Shown here: one piece after another, positions 50,254-63,690 of the stretch
How the letters are laid out: each line of letters opens with the position of its first letter
How positions within the stretch are numbered: position 1 is the first letter of the stretch
Translations under genes and position numbers: made by a program
Notes under the pieces: model-generated
Told to the model about the DNA's origin: nothing
Seen by the model: only the letters and a program-made list of their open reading frames with translations
Databases searched by the model: none
Assembly: GCA_028829895.1 (NCBI GenBank)
Contig: CM054179.1
Span: forward strand, 71,920,391 to 71,984,390
DNA from: Sinotaia quadrata
Lineage: Eukaryota > Mollusca > Gastropoda > Architaenioglossa > Viviparidae
DNA length: 64,000 nt
Reading direction: 5' to 3'

Positions 50254-53198
50254 GTATAGACCTGGTGTGTCACTAGCCTGGGTTCTCTCAGCTCCCCTCT
50301 CACCCGCCCTCCCACTTCACTATCAGAAAAAAACCATCCACAATAACATCGAATTAGATTCCGCCTTTGCGAGCCAGACATGTTTGCAACATGCAGTATC
50401 GCCCTTCCCTCCCCACCGCACCCTCGACCTTCTCCCAGCGAGAAAGCCTTAAGCGCCTCCTTTATTCATTACAATCTTCTCGCCTCAAACCTTTTTTGCT
50501 GTGTGACGATAACATCGCTGTTTGATAAAATACACCTGTATAGAGCTGACTATTCCATCTTTCCGCCCTGTGGTCGATGAGGTAAAAGAAAAACAAAAAA
50601 CCCCATCACAACTCGTAGCAGTTTCATAGGCAGAGTCTAATGGCGTCAATACATTTTTTTCTGACACATCTCCTTGTGTCAGCAATTAAAAGAGGTGATT
50701 GTTCGTGACATTCATGTGAACATTAAAACTACCGTTACACTTTTACTCTCATTCCCGTCAGCTGTTTGACAAAAGTAGAACCTAGTAAAAATCACAATCC
50801 TCTTTTTTTAATTTTAACCGCATTTTAAAATGTATTTCTTTCCCTTCCTCCCCTGATGTTTCAGATGCTGCGACTATTATCAAGATTATTAACATTCATC
50901 TCAGTTTAAAATATGCGTACATATTATGTAGTATATGTACCTTCCTAATTTTTTTTTGTTCAAATATGCACATCGTATAAATAAAAAATAATTATTATTT
51001 ATATTATATATAAAATATCAAATGTTGCTAATTTATGTTCATTCACCCGTATGAAAACGTTGTTTACAAGACTTCCTTGGCCACTAATTTATTTTGTTTG
51101 TAATACTGGGTTGAACACAACATGTTAGTTTGTTCAATAATCTATCAGCATGAATATTAAGGGTTTAATTAAGATTTATCTTGATTTTATTTTCGAGTCC
51201 TAACCACCTTTTCGTTTAATCAATATATCTGTGTATCTGCGCACGTGCCTGTTTCAATCCCTCTCTGATGTACCTAAGTGCTTGCGTATGTTTATGTGCA
51301 GGTATGTATGTATGTATGTACATGAATGTGTTCGTATTTTGATTTTATTTACAATTATGCAACCTAAGTTATTAGGTTTATTTTAGAGCAGTTTAACATG
51401 AAATACAAAGGCATAAATAGCTTGACAATTGAGCGACATTACGGCTGACTTAATAAATAATGAACTATCATTTGCACGTATCTAAGTAAATACCTGTGCA
51501 TTTAAATATAAGTAATAAAGAACGTGTCACCTTTAACAAAGTTCAAAGTAACAGGTTAATTGCCCGCAAACCGGATCTTTGTGAGATGTGATTTACTGTT
51601 GAGTAAAGGGATTCACGATCAGCACCTGAAGTATTCAATACACAAAAAGTTTGAAATTTTATATAAGTAGCCACCGTGAGTTCAATATCTTATTGTGTGT
51701 GTGTGTGTGTGTTCACCTGCCAAATGCATAGCCCATCCCTCAATTCCGACCTCCGGCACTGACGACTAGATTTATAGCATGAGGTCGGAGAGTCCACTTT
51801 TCAGCCACGTGGTGCCCTGTGTTAGCTGATGTATGGTGCAAGAATAATATAAATATACCTTTATCAGTAAATGCTGCTTGATATACTCTTTATTTGTAAA
51901 AAACAAATAGTTTAATTGACGTATGTTTATATGACGAATGATGCTATTTTATTTGTGTAGTTTGTGATTTGTGTGTGAGAGAATGCTATCCTATAGTCAA
52001 CCCCCCACCCCCAGCATACACTTTATTTTAGGTCTAACACTTTAGATTATATATTAGGAATTAATTATGTATTTAAACATAATCGTGGTCATTCATTACA
52101 TAACTCTTAGGCATTTAGGTATAAATGATATTAGATAAACTATTTTTAAAGGTCTTTTTCTTACTGATTGCCCCTCATGTTGTTAGGAGTGTTGTAGTGA
52201 GAACATCTGGTGTGTGTAAGGGTAGTAAACATCGCTCGCTTTAATCACTACGTCTGTCTCCATAAACCATGCAAGTCCATGAGCCTGCCCTGTATGGTGT
52301 CTACATGAAAAAAAGACAATGTAACAACAACAAAGGGTGCTGTTATTTCCTTTGCTGTGGCTGTCATCCATCATCTTCACTAGTCATCATTGTCCACATT
52401 ATGACCCGACCTACCATTGTTGGACTATCAGAACATACATCACGTTGTCTTTGAAAAAGTCGTTAAGTATGATTTGGAATAATCGTGTCCATTTTTTTTT
52501 TTGCAGTAAATAATTTAAAAATAAAATTTGTTAGATAGTTTTAATGATTGACATATGTGATTTAATAACAAATATGTGTTAAGGAGTTGGGGACGCAAGG
52601 GATCGAGTTAAGGAAATAAAGGTGATATTTACTCTTGTTCAGGGTTGTATAGTGAACGTCCGCCATAATTATTTCATATTCAAGTCTGCATGTCTAATAA
52701 ATATTAGGTTTCCTGTAATTGTATCATAACCGTTGCTATTGGAAAATAAATAATTATTATAATTCTAACATAAAAACAGTATTCGTTGTATTTTCGGGTG
52801 GCTAACGATCTGGAAAACAGCAGTAAACTCTCAGCACTGAGGAAGCAGCAGATAGATATTAAACATTTGGCGCATTCATTCTTATTATAACTTTTTGCAA
52901 TATTTTTCTGCGCTGTTTGAAGCACACTGATATTTGTGTTGCCTAATTTACGTGTATTTAAAATAAAATAAATATTCTGCATTCCATAGAAATCGTAGTT
53001 TTATCACTGCATAATTATTGTCAATGCAATATATAAATACGGAACACCCTGTGGACAGAATTATATATAGATATACATTGCATGTATACAAAAACAATCA
53101 TAAATATGTATATTTATAGACACATATTCACATATTCGAATATATATTTATATATACACAGATACCCATATGCAAACATTACAAAACAGGGAACGCAT
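50254..53198. other. Unit-C-only intergenic region
   Basis: No exon I can support. It contains a (GT)n run near 51693-51711 and a C-rich stretch near 52002-52013. Confidence 0.5.
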
Positions 53199-53281
53199 TT
53201 CTATAGCAATAATAGCAACAATAATAGCAACAATAATAGCAATGTTAAGAGCAACAATAATAGCAACAATAATAGCAACAA
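53199..53281. repeat. AATAATAGCAAC 12-bp repeat
   Basis: About six imperfect copies, encoding SNN-type peptides only by virtue of the period. Confidence 0.9.
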
Positions 53282-54091
53282 ATTCATCCTTAAATATCCT
53301 AAAGACATTTGAATCGCATTGAGAGCAGTTTTAAAGTGACAACATTTCTTGAATAATCTATATTTTGTGAACGATAGAGTAGTCATATGAAAGTGAATAA
53401 GTCTTAAAACAAACATTGATAAGTTAGTATCCATGCAGAGAGATTTTAAAAATGTTAATGGTACATCAATCGCTGTTTGAAATATGCCAGCCAAATCACT
53501 TCTACTGCGCGTCAACCAAGTTCACAATACGTCAGCTTCTTTGAAAGTGCGAGAAACACTTTTAAAGAACGCAGACCATTTTGAAAAATATCTCTGAGGC
53601 ATCTGAAAAAACCCTCGAAATATTTGAATTCGTGTAGCATGTTCCATGGTTCCTATAAAATGTTGGAAGAAACACACACATACACATAAACCCAAACAAA
53701 CAAACACAAACGCACAACACACAAAACAACACTATAATTGAAATATTTAAATAATTTACATTACATCTACAATTACACTTTTCACCCTTTGGCATGCATA
53801 CTGTTGTATTCTTGTGTAATTTCGTTCTTTGTGCTCATACTACGCCAAAACACAAATGTATGTCTACTCAATGGAGACTGAGTCCTGTTAATGACTTCAG
53901 ACATCACCTGCTGGAGAAGAATTCCGTTCTATAGATGTTCCCGAGAGTTAACAGCTTTTTGCACTACGGCAATTTTTTTTTTTCACAAGCTGCATGGTAC
54001 ATGTGGAGGTTGGAGCTGGAGGTAAGAAATTAGTCATTAGTGACAATAATTACAAAATATTATCATCATCACCATAACAACAACAATAATA

Positions 54092-54096
54092 ATAAA

Positions 54097-54130
<34 letters not shown>

Positions 54131-54200
54131 GCTGCTACTACTGCTGCTACTACTACTACTATTACTACTACTACTTCTACTATTACTACTACTACTACTA
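54092..54200. repeat. (ACT)n microsatellite
   Basis: Triplet array with GCT and ATT variants. Confidence 0.95.
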
Positions 54201-54596
54201 GTGTCGTTCAAAACCGCGTTATCTATAATGTCATCAAAGTTTACAGCACTAACAATTCTACAAACATATACAGTAACACACGATACAAAATAATCATGTT
54301 GTATACAGTAACGCACAATGAACGCACACAACACATCATACACACATCTATAGTAACACTTACAAAACTAAATCGGTAGACCAAATATTATATAAAGAAA
54401 AATAAATAGAAAGTGTCATGAAAAGACTCGATTCTGAAGGCGAGAAATACATTTTAAAAAGTTTCTTCAGAACGATTTTGGGCGTGACTTTTGTGAGTTC
54501 TCAAGGTAGTTCATTTCACGTGGCAAGGCTCTGACAGGAAAGTAAGCTGACAATATTTCTTTTTCGAAAGGATAAGATTGTTTGCTGAAGTAGTTA

Positions 54597-55120
54597 GGTC
54601 CTTAAACAGTAATACAAATGGACGATTGTTTGTGCGCTAATTACGTCCTTAGACAGAAATGCAAATGGATGATTGTTTGTTGCGCTAATTACGTCCTTAG
54701 ACAGTAATGCAAATGGACGATTGTTTGTTGCGCTAATTACGTCCTTAGTAATGCAAATGGACGATTGTTTGTTGTGCTAATTACGTCCTTAGTAATGCAA
54801 ATGGACGATTGTTTGTTGTGCTAATTACGTCCTTAGTAATGCAAATGGACGTTTGTTTGTTGCGCTAATTACGTCCTTAGACAGTAATGCAAATGGATGA
54901 TTGTTTGTTGCGCTAATTACGTCCTTAGACAGTAATGCAAATGGACGATTGTTTGTTGCGCTAAGTACGTCCTTAGACAGTAATGCAAATGGACGATTGT
55001 TTGTTGCGCTAATTACGTCCTTAGTAATGCAAATGGACGATAGTTTGTTGCGCTAATTACGTCCTTAGACAGTAATGCAAATGGATGATTGTTTGCTGAG
55101 CTAGTTACGTCTTTAAAACT
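54597..55120. repeat. 48/44-bp minisatellite carrying ATGCAAAT
   Basis: About eleven copies of a repeat with core GACGATTGTTTGTTGCGCTA and ATTACGTCCTTAG. Copies differ by presence (48 bp) or absence (44 bp) of ACAG. Nearly every copy contains ATGCAAAT, the POU-factor octamer. Both length classes occur in runs, indicating expansion of blocks. Confidence 0.92.
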
Positions 55121-55750
55121 AATACGAATGATGATTGTTCATTTAATCACATCTTTATACATTAATAAAGATGTTCTTTGCTCAGCAGTCTCATCATTAC
55201 ATAATTAATAAAATTGATATATGCCGTAGAAATATACAGATTATTTTTACAATAGCATTCTGGGAAGATGAAGAATGGAAGTATGTGTCCCTCCATTGAA
55301 CGGAGCATATTAGATCGATCATAGGTACGATCAAAATAATTTTATGTACCCAGAAATAAACGATGAATTAAAGGTAAATATTGGTTGCTTTTATTAAATG
55401 TTTAAGTCATATACAGTCCGTGTTTTGTACGCTATCATAGTTATTGAAGTTTATGTTTGAGTTTGTCAACATTGAAATGATAATAACTTTGATTATATAT
55501 GATAATGTAATAAAGAGAAGACACTGTGTACAACATCAAGGAGTAAGGATTGACAAAAGTTAGTAAAAAATTAAAAGAAATTATCAATGTAGATTGATCA
55601 GGCCAGCCATACCTACAGTACATACACTAATGTTGAACTTTCACTAAACAGTGCTTGTACAATTAAAATAGTTTCGGCTTTATTACATTTTAAACATAAA
55701 CTATATTTAGATTGTTGAAATGAAGGGGAACAAAACCGTGACAATTCAAT
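55121..55750. other. Unit-C-only spacer
   Basis: No gene or element end seen. Confidence 0.45.
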
Positions 55751-55859
55751 TAGGCCGGATCCAATAATAAATAACTAGAGGGGGGGGGGTGTCATTAGGC
55801 CGGACTGGAATACCAGCTAGTCCGTATCTGGCCTAAAGGCCGGACTTTGCCGACCCCTG
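55751..55859 (-). mobile_element. hAT-like transposon terminus
   Basis: Read on the minus strand the segment begins CAGGGGTCGGCAAAGTCCGG and continues CCTTTAGGCC. The CAGGGGTCGGCAAA-type start is characteristic of many hAT-superfamily terminal repeats. A second TAGGCCGGA occurs at 55752 and 55796. The opposite terminus and an 8-bp target duplication were not found, so this may be a fragment. Confidence 0.45.
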
Positions 55860-57945
55860 CACTAGAACGTCACACAGCGGACGTGCTGGCAAGACTGCAG
55901 AGTGACGTTAGATTTCGGAACAAATCACACCCACACGGCAGCCCAATCTCCTTCAAAGCCTCGGTGACGTCACAGTTCTCTTTCTTGTGGACTGTAAATG
56001 TCAATACAGTTTTCTGTTATTGTGCACAAGTATCTTTAAATTTCAGTACTAAAGGAAATGTTTACTTGTCCTTGTTGTTCCTCTACCCAAAAACCACATC
56101 CAACAGTTGTGCAATTATCTTTCCTGAAATGACTGACTGCAAAGTGAGGTGAAATACATTAAACTTTCTAATCGCATGAATAGAAAGAATGATTCTAAGT
56201 GTTGTATTTGAGTTGTCTTTCTTCCTTTTACAAGACTATAAAGGTAGCAGAAATGAGTTAAATGAATATTGCTACCACTGGATGTTCTGACTAGGCCTAA
56301 TTACAACTTCACTGGTTAACTAACTTATGTGATTGAAACGAACGTGTCTATAAGACTGGGTAACTATATTATGAGATTGACACTTTATCTAGATATATTT
56401 ATATTTAATATATATATATATATATATATAAAATCCTATAATCAAGAGAGAAGACGTTATAGTTTGTGTTTTCTGTAATATTGCTCACATTTATTCCAAT
56501 CAAATATTTATTATGTTTTGCTCACTGCGATATTTATTCAAACTGGAGTGAACACATTTCAAAAATACATTACAATTCATGAAATTGCCATTCATTTTAT
56601 TGTACAAAACTTAATATAAAATATTATATGTAATACATTGTGAAATATTATAAAAGGCGGATTAGCCCATGTACTACAATTTTATGTTTTTAAAATTGCA
56701 TGCATTGCTGAGGAATTATATTCTTGTAAATTCATCTCTTCGTTATGATTCATTGACTGCACGCGACCCATATTGTTCCATCCATGACCTTTGTCATTTT
56801 GCAGTCAAAGGTAGTCACCTGAAGTGCCTCATTGTTACAGGTATTCCTGTGTCATTTTGCAGTGAAAGAACGATCTTAATCCTAAGCACACACACCGCCC
56901 CACCCACCTCCAATGATTTCATAGTTCACGAATGTCAAAGTCAAGGCTTGGGGACAATAAATTTAACACAATGATTTTCTCAGTAAGCGTGCTGTCAACC
57001 TGAGCGACATTTTGGCTCGTAAAACTCGCACAGGATTCAACAACATCGCTGTTATAGACATATTATAAAATGACGACATTTTTCTCAACTGTTGGGATTT
57101 GAACGTAAAAATAATTTTGAAAGTACCACCATCTGTTTCCAGTTTCGTAAAGAAAATGCATTGTGAGAAGTCATACATTTAGCTGCCTAAGTTAAAATCA
57201 GGAAACAGTCAGCAAATCCTTGAGAAGTCAGACTTGCAGTTTCGGGATGCATTTTCTCAGAAACGCCAAGGGTTCATAAAAACAGATTCAAATAACCCCT
57301 CTCTCCTTTAGAGAAAGTTACAGATTGATACTTTCAACCGCGATTTAACCAATACAAGTATATCAAATTTTGAGAATTTACAAGAATATTCGCTATTATT
57401 ATAAATAAAAAGTGTTTTCGTCTTCTAAATAAAATTAGAATAAAGGAAAAATATGGATACCGATTATCGCAAAGCCCATTTGTTTAATTTTGTTTTTTTT
57501 CGCTGACTTTCCTCCAGAGGATGCAGTAAGCCTTTTATCAGAGATATTCTCAGCTTTGGAGGGCCTCTGGAGAAAACTTCCTCTCCTCACTTGTTTCTGG
57601 AGAGGGCGGTGGTGGTGGTTGTGTGTGAGTCGGTGCATGTCTTGGTGTTGATCACTGTCAGCAGTTATAATTAGATATACAAGCGAAAATGAATTGTTTA
57701 TTGTTGCTATGAAATGTTTAAAATGAGACTGTTTTGTCAAAAATAATATTGAGGAACAATACCTATCTTCAGCCATTATTCTGCATCTTGTTCGGGAATA
57801 AAACACCCACACCCACACACCCACATCCACACACACCCCCATCACAACCCGCACCCCCCCCCACCCATAGAGTATAACAGACGTGACGCCTCTTTGATGC
57901 ACCTGAACACAGCGTCAAAGATGTCAAATAATTTTCTCAAAATGA
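55860..57945. other. Right part of the unit-C-only region and re-entry into unit homology
   Basis: Unit homology returns at about 56460-56645 (matching A 12139-12340), is lost again over 56650-57945, where A and B carry the LINE fragment, and returns at GATTTGCAATATTTATTATT. An (AT)n run lies at 56409-56431 and a C-rich tract at 57805-57865. No gene recognised. Confidence 0.5.
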
Positions 57946-58303
57946 CGTCATTTCAGGATTTGCAATATTTATTATTTTGCCACAGGACGTGATAATATGT
58001 CTAATGTAATTATTTTCTTTTCTATTCGTCCCATTACATCAAGGGACACAACTCGTGAAAGATGTCTGATTCGACCCTAAGAGTTATTAGATCGTGAGAA
58101 TATTATTCGTAATTAAAGGAATATTTCAAGTCGATGCCATTTCTTTGTCACACGGAGCGTTACAGTTTGACGGAATATTACTGAAGAGTCTAAAAGAATA
58201 CCATGTCGATCTTATTTCCTGTTTGAGATTTGGTTTCGTAAGCAGTGTTTCAATTCCAAACTCGTCGATTACATATTATGAAGAATGGGTTGGATGGATT
58301 TAC

Positions 58304-58428
58304 CTCTCTACATTATATTTTGGGAAAACGACCAACTTGAATTCAGGGCGTGAGATATGAAGAGATTGGATTTTATTGCAGGGTTTGCAAAATAGCAATG
58401 CAAAAGTGAGACGTGTACACGGAAAGAG
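58304..58428 (-). pseudogene. Decayed counterpart of the 119-nt candidate exon, unit C
   Basis: The donor is kept (GAGAG|GTAAAT) and the open frame persists with a 3-nt deletion, but the acceptor AG of A and B (CTTTCAG|TAC) reads CTTTCCG here. Several replacements in the CLTFALL region. If the exon is real, this copy cannot be spliced at the ancestral site. Confidence 0.35.
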
Positions 58429-58458
58429 AAAGACTGAAACAGAGTTAGAATAAGCAGG

Positions 58459-58560
<102 letters not shown>

Positions 58561-59289
58561 AGAGAGAAATTGAAAAACTCGGAATGACAGAAAGAGATGG
58601 AGATGAAGCGACAAATAGAAGATGAAGCAGAGAAAAGGGGGAGATGACGTAAGAGATAAGAGTGACTGAGTGAGAGATGAAACAATTATATGTCAGAAAA
58701 TAATAATAATATATTTTTTTTTAAATTGTAAAATAATTGTTTTCAACAATTCATAGACAAGGTTGTTAATGAGTTTATTAAATTTTGTCAAAGTTTCTAT
58801 TACAATAAAATATGCAATTTTTAATTCTAACAGCTGCTTGCAAATTAAAACGAAAACAACGTGCGTCAGCATCTTTGTCACCGCCATTTTGTCACCACTT
58901 ACACATCTGTAAAAGTCAAATAAATATGAACGAAATAAATATATTAAATACGTGGATTAGGACAAAATATCTCAAATAAAAAAGCAATTGTTATATATTA
59001 GATTCATTAATATAAACTTATGTTCCTAGTGTTTGTTTTATTAATGTTTTTAAAGTGACAGTATGAAAAATTGTAGTCTTAATGAATTTCCACTATGCTT
59101 CCATCTATTTAGTGTGGACATGAAATGGTACCGAATCCAAATAGAATGTAAGTAATTTTCTATAATATAAGAATATAAAATACAATTTTAAAATAAATAT
59201 ATACTGTTAATAAAGAGATGAAACGAACTTAATTAAAATGTGAATGGAAAATAAGATTGATCGGCTTTATGAAATCGTGTACATGGTCA

Positions 59290-59600
59290 TATTTGATTAG
59301 TTTAATCATTATTGTCAAATCTGAGTGATCTAGTCTTCATTGTGAACTCTGATATATAGTGTGAACAATATAGACTACATTGTCAAATCCGATTACTCTA
59401 GTCTTCCTTGTGAACTCCGGCGTTGTCTACATTATCAAATCCGATTGGTCTAGTCTACAATGTCAAATCTGACTGCTCTACTCTTCATTGTGAACTCTGG
59501 TGTAGACTATACTGTCAAGTCTAATTGGTTTATTCTACATTGTGAACTAGTATATTCTACATTGACAAATCAGATTGGTCTAGTCTACATTTTGATCACA
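59290..59600. repeat. Degenerate TCTAGTCTACATTGTCAAAT repeats, unit C
   Basis: Same family as 14175-14600 with fewer copies. It ends at the empty target site of the LTR-like element. Confidence 0.8.
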
Positions 59601-59617
59601 TTTAATAATTAGAATTA

Positions 59618-59622
59618 ATTTA
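59618..59622. other. Empty target site of the LTR-like element
   Basis: AATTAATTTAAATCATGG continues without interruption where A and B have GTTTA-element-GTTTA. ATTTA here corresponds to the duplicated GTTTA with one substitution. Confidence 0.75.
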
Positions 59623-59974
59623 AATCATGGAATCTGTTTAATCGTGCAAAATGCCATATTTAATTGATTTTCTTCTCGATTCTAGTCACATATTTGTTAA
59701 AATAGATTATTACCAAAAAAAGGTAAATATTTCACACTACAGAATTTCTCAATATTGAGTTTGATTCTAAGCGTTCTAAACTCAAGCTTTATTAATGCGG
59801 ACAAGATGGTCGTATTCTTTGCTTAAAGTTAATGATATATTTTATTAATAGTAAATATATATATATGAAACCGATACAATGTACAAAATATTACAAATAT
59901 ATATTAGTATATATAATACCATTACAATTACTACTGTTAATACAATTATTGTTTCTACTATTACCCATTTTTGC

Positions 59975-60215
59975 TAAAACTATTACTACTACTACTACTA
60001 CTACTATTACTACTTCTACTATAACTACTACTACTTCTACTAAAACGTGGACTAATAATAGACTAACTACTCTTACTACTACTGCTACAACTTCTACTAC
60101 TACTACTTCTTCTACTATAACTACTACTACCTCTACTACTTCTACCAAAACTACTACTACTACTAAAACGACGACTAATTGTACAATAACTATTTCTACT
60201 CAAACTATTTCTATT
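59975..60215. repeat. ACT-rich tract, unit C
   Basis: Same family as 17050-17365, rearranged internally. Confidence 0.85.
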
Positions 60216-60654
60216 TGTTGCCGCTGTACTCTGGAGTGACTTTGTAATAATGAATTATATCAAATATTTGTAATTAGTTGTGATACAAAACATCTACAAG
60301 TACCGATGCAGAATATGGGTCACTGGTTACATATGTATATCTGCAACTGTTACGCCGATATACTAGTACGCCGACAAGTTGACTCACGGCCCCCACTCAG
60401 TTATAAGCTGAGAATAGATTTTATGAAATGGGTGTACAACAATTATGAAAATAGACGAACAGAGAACAAGATGTTATCATTAGATTATCACTTCAAACTA
60501 CGATAACAAATGATAGAAATTACTTTTCACTAACAGATACGTGAGTAAATAGTTAATAATAAGAATTTTAATAAAAGAAAACTTAACAATATTTAGAAAA
60601 ATAAGTAATATATTTTATGTCCTAGTTTTCATCATAATGCCACACAGAGCAAGT

Positions 60655-60897
60655 TCAAGCCACACTGTAGTCGCGTTCTGATGACAACTTATCTGGATGT
60701 GCTGGAATGACGTATATCATGCTGGTAGACTTGCAATAGTTCATGACATCACTTGAGGAACAGATTCCAAATTCCACATTTAAATCAAAGTTAGAGATCA
60801 AGATGAAACAAAAAAAAAAAAAAGCCCTGAAGCAATTGCAGAGTCTAAGTGTCCAGTCAATTGCTCCATTAATAAGTACTAAGTTTGGCAAAGGCCT
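60655..60897 (-). CDS. PLPN/ING exon, unit C, open
   Basis: 243 nt, open from a TTTCTTTCAG acceptor to TGA, as in unit B. Only a few replacements (FFFVCF to FFFFCF, N to S, S to N, M to I). The homopolymer run keeps the frame because its total length with the preceding AAAC/AAAA equals that of B. Same uncertain CCP-like start. Confidence 0.45.
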   Translation of the reverse strand, partial: RPLPNLVLINGAIDWTLRLCNCFRAFFFFCFILISNFDLNVEFGICSSSDVMNYCKSTSMIYVIPAHPDKLSSERDYSVA

Positions 60898-61531
60898 CTG
60901 AAAGAAATAAAGTTTAACATGTTCAAAACAAAACATAGCATCATAATAAAACCTAATCATTCACACAATATAAACATTCTTTTACCTTATCCTTCTAATG
61001 TTTACTTTTCCACGTACAACCCCAAATAGAGAGGGATCCAGTCTCAAAAGTAAAGAGAGACAATTGGAAAAAGAGTAAAGGGTAAAATTCTCTATCACTT
61101 TTATCTCCCCTTGAAATCATACCTGTCTCTGCTAGACACAATTTCGATTCAGCAAATTACCTGGAGCTAATACTATTATGACTTTGTTAACAACTTCTGA
61201 CCACTTCTGCCGGCCCGGAAACAATGCTTCCCATTGCATACCCCAACACACACACACACACACATATACCACATTAAACACTTGCCACGTTTACTGGCCA
61301 TGGTTGCGCAAATTTAAGCAAACAAAACATTTACTCACCTAATTGACGCAAGTACCAAACAAGTGTCAGTAAATTTGCAACAATTCATGACTCATTCATA
61401 CCTAACTTCACATCCATAACAAGCATTATGCAATATCCACGTCATTCGTATTATAAATAGCGTTTCAATTAAAATTGCTCATAATCAAAATCTATATAAA
61501 ATATATGGGAACATTTCCCATCATATGACAT

Positions 61532-61625
61532 TAAAATTAACTTTATATTTGTAGCATCCATTGTTTGCGATGAAAGTACACATTGTGGATTGTAAATTAT
61601 ATAGAAAGTGCAGTATCATTATTAT
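61532..61625 (-). repeat. Inverted copy of unit A 18820-18920
   Basis: TTTATATTTGTAGC, CATTGTTTGCGATGAAAGTA and CACATTGTGGATTGTAAATT are the reverse complement of the sequence just right of the 128-nt exon in A. In C they lie left of the exon, whose own orientation is unchanged. Confidence 0.85.
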
Positions 61626-61729
61626 GTAGTGATGATGATGATGATGACATCGATGATGATGATTTGCAGACTGAATATTTATAAAGTAATGAAAAAATAT
61701 AATAGAATGATGACTTCCCCTATACTTAC

Positions 61730-61857
61730 CACATTCATAGCGGGGATAAAAGTTTTTGATAAACATTCGATATATCTCCGCAGATTGATCAACTAAGACT
61801 TTTTCCTTATACATTTTGCAGCCTGCATTCCAGCATGCCACAAGATCCTTCACTCCC
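61730..61857 (-). CDS. 128-nt cysteine-containing exon, unit C (diverged)
   Basis: Bounded by TTGTTTCAG and TGTG|GTAAGT. The peptide has VKDLVACWNAGCKMYKEK near the start, IYR in the middle and YEC at the end. By direct count 44 of 128 bases differ from the unit A exon, with no indel, no stop, and all three cysteines, CWN and IYR retained. Sequence about 150-250 bp away differs by roughly 13%. This is the most diverged member of the set and the best sign that the exon is translated. Confidence 0.6.
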
Positions 61858-61891
61858 CTGAAACAATTTTTTTTTTATCACCCTTCATATC

Positions 61892-62440
<549 letters not shown>

Positions 62441-63604
62441 AGGCCATGTATAATTGCAAGTAAATTAAAGATTGTCTGTTATAAATATACACATTTATAT
62501 AATGTTAAATAATTAGCCTATTGATATATAATTGGTTATCGAACGCCCAACCTTGAACCTAACGGAGGCATGCTATGCTGGTGATTAATAAGTCAGCTGA
62601 ACTAAATAATTTTGTATATACATTTATATATATATATACTAATATAATATAATATAATAATAAATATTATCTATATCTTTTTCATAAATATACCTACATC
62701 AAAGAATAAGATCCGAGTTTTCCACACTATTCATTTTAAACTATTTTTTTCCATTAAAAATATTCTGTACAGAATCTTCACTATACTTGACTGGAATATA
62801 GATAATCCTATTTCATTTCCTTCTGAGAAACCATTTGAAACCATTGATAACTTTAATTTTATGCTCTCTTTATAAGGTACCTAAAACAATCTTTTTCTTC
62901 ATTTGATCTTATATTATTAAATAATGACGTATTTATGTATTTAATCTTTGACATTGATACTTCCAATATTTAGAATGAGTGTAACTACCGTAAAGTTAAT
63001 TTCTTCACTTAAAATATTTCTCGTGTAGAATGAGTTTAACTGAGTTTATTTCCTCACTTGCAAAATATCGCTGCTGGAATCAATTCTGAAAAACTATCAT
63101 AGGGTTCATTGAATATATAATTGCATTTCTTCATACATTCAGGTTGGTTTTCATCTCGTCTTTTATGAGGTCCTGAAAAAAATCATAGACACACATTTAC
63201 TTTTTGAAGCCTGTGTCGTGGGGCGTTTATTTTGCGATTTAAATTAATAAAATTTTACGCTAATACCTAAATGCGGCACATCACATGTGTATCCATATAT
63301 TTACTTTTTAGGTCAAGTGTTCTTTTGTGTCTAATAATTAACTTCTAAATAATTGGTTACCGATTGTCAAGAGTGAGTAAGCTCAATAATCTTATAATTA
63401 CTCATCGTTTGTATGAAACAAAACAAAATATCATTCTAATTTGATCAAATCATCAAAACTCGAGTTAAAAATTAGCTAACGCATGGAGAACATCTTCCTA
63501 TTCAACAGAACATACACTACTCTATTCTATGGCATATGAATTCCCACACCCTGATCAGTCTACGGTTAAGTCATGCTAGGGCAATAACCTGGGAAGAAGA
63601 AACA

Positions 63605-63690
63605 TCTTAATGGTTCATTCAGCGACAAATTTCAGAGTAAGAAACAACTTAATGGTTCATTGGAAGACAATCCTCATTGTAAGAAAACAC
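63605..63690. repeat. 42-bp minisatellite, unit D (about 2 copies)
   Basis: Shortest version of the array seen at 2090, 21500 and 37608. Confidence 0.85.

Noticed and set aside
55847..56152. 101-codon plus-strand ORF beginning inside the hAT-like end
   Set aside because: No family resemblance, no conservation to compare, and it starts within transposon terminal sequence.
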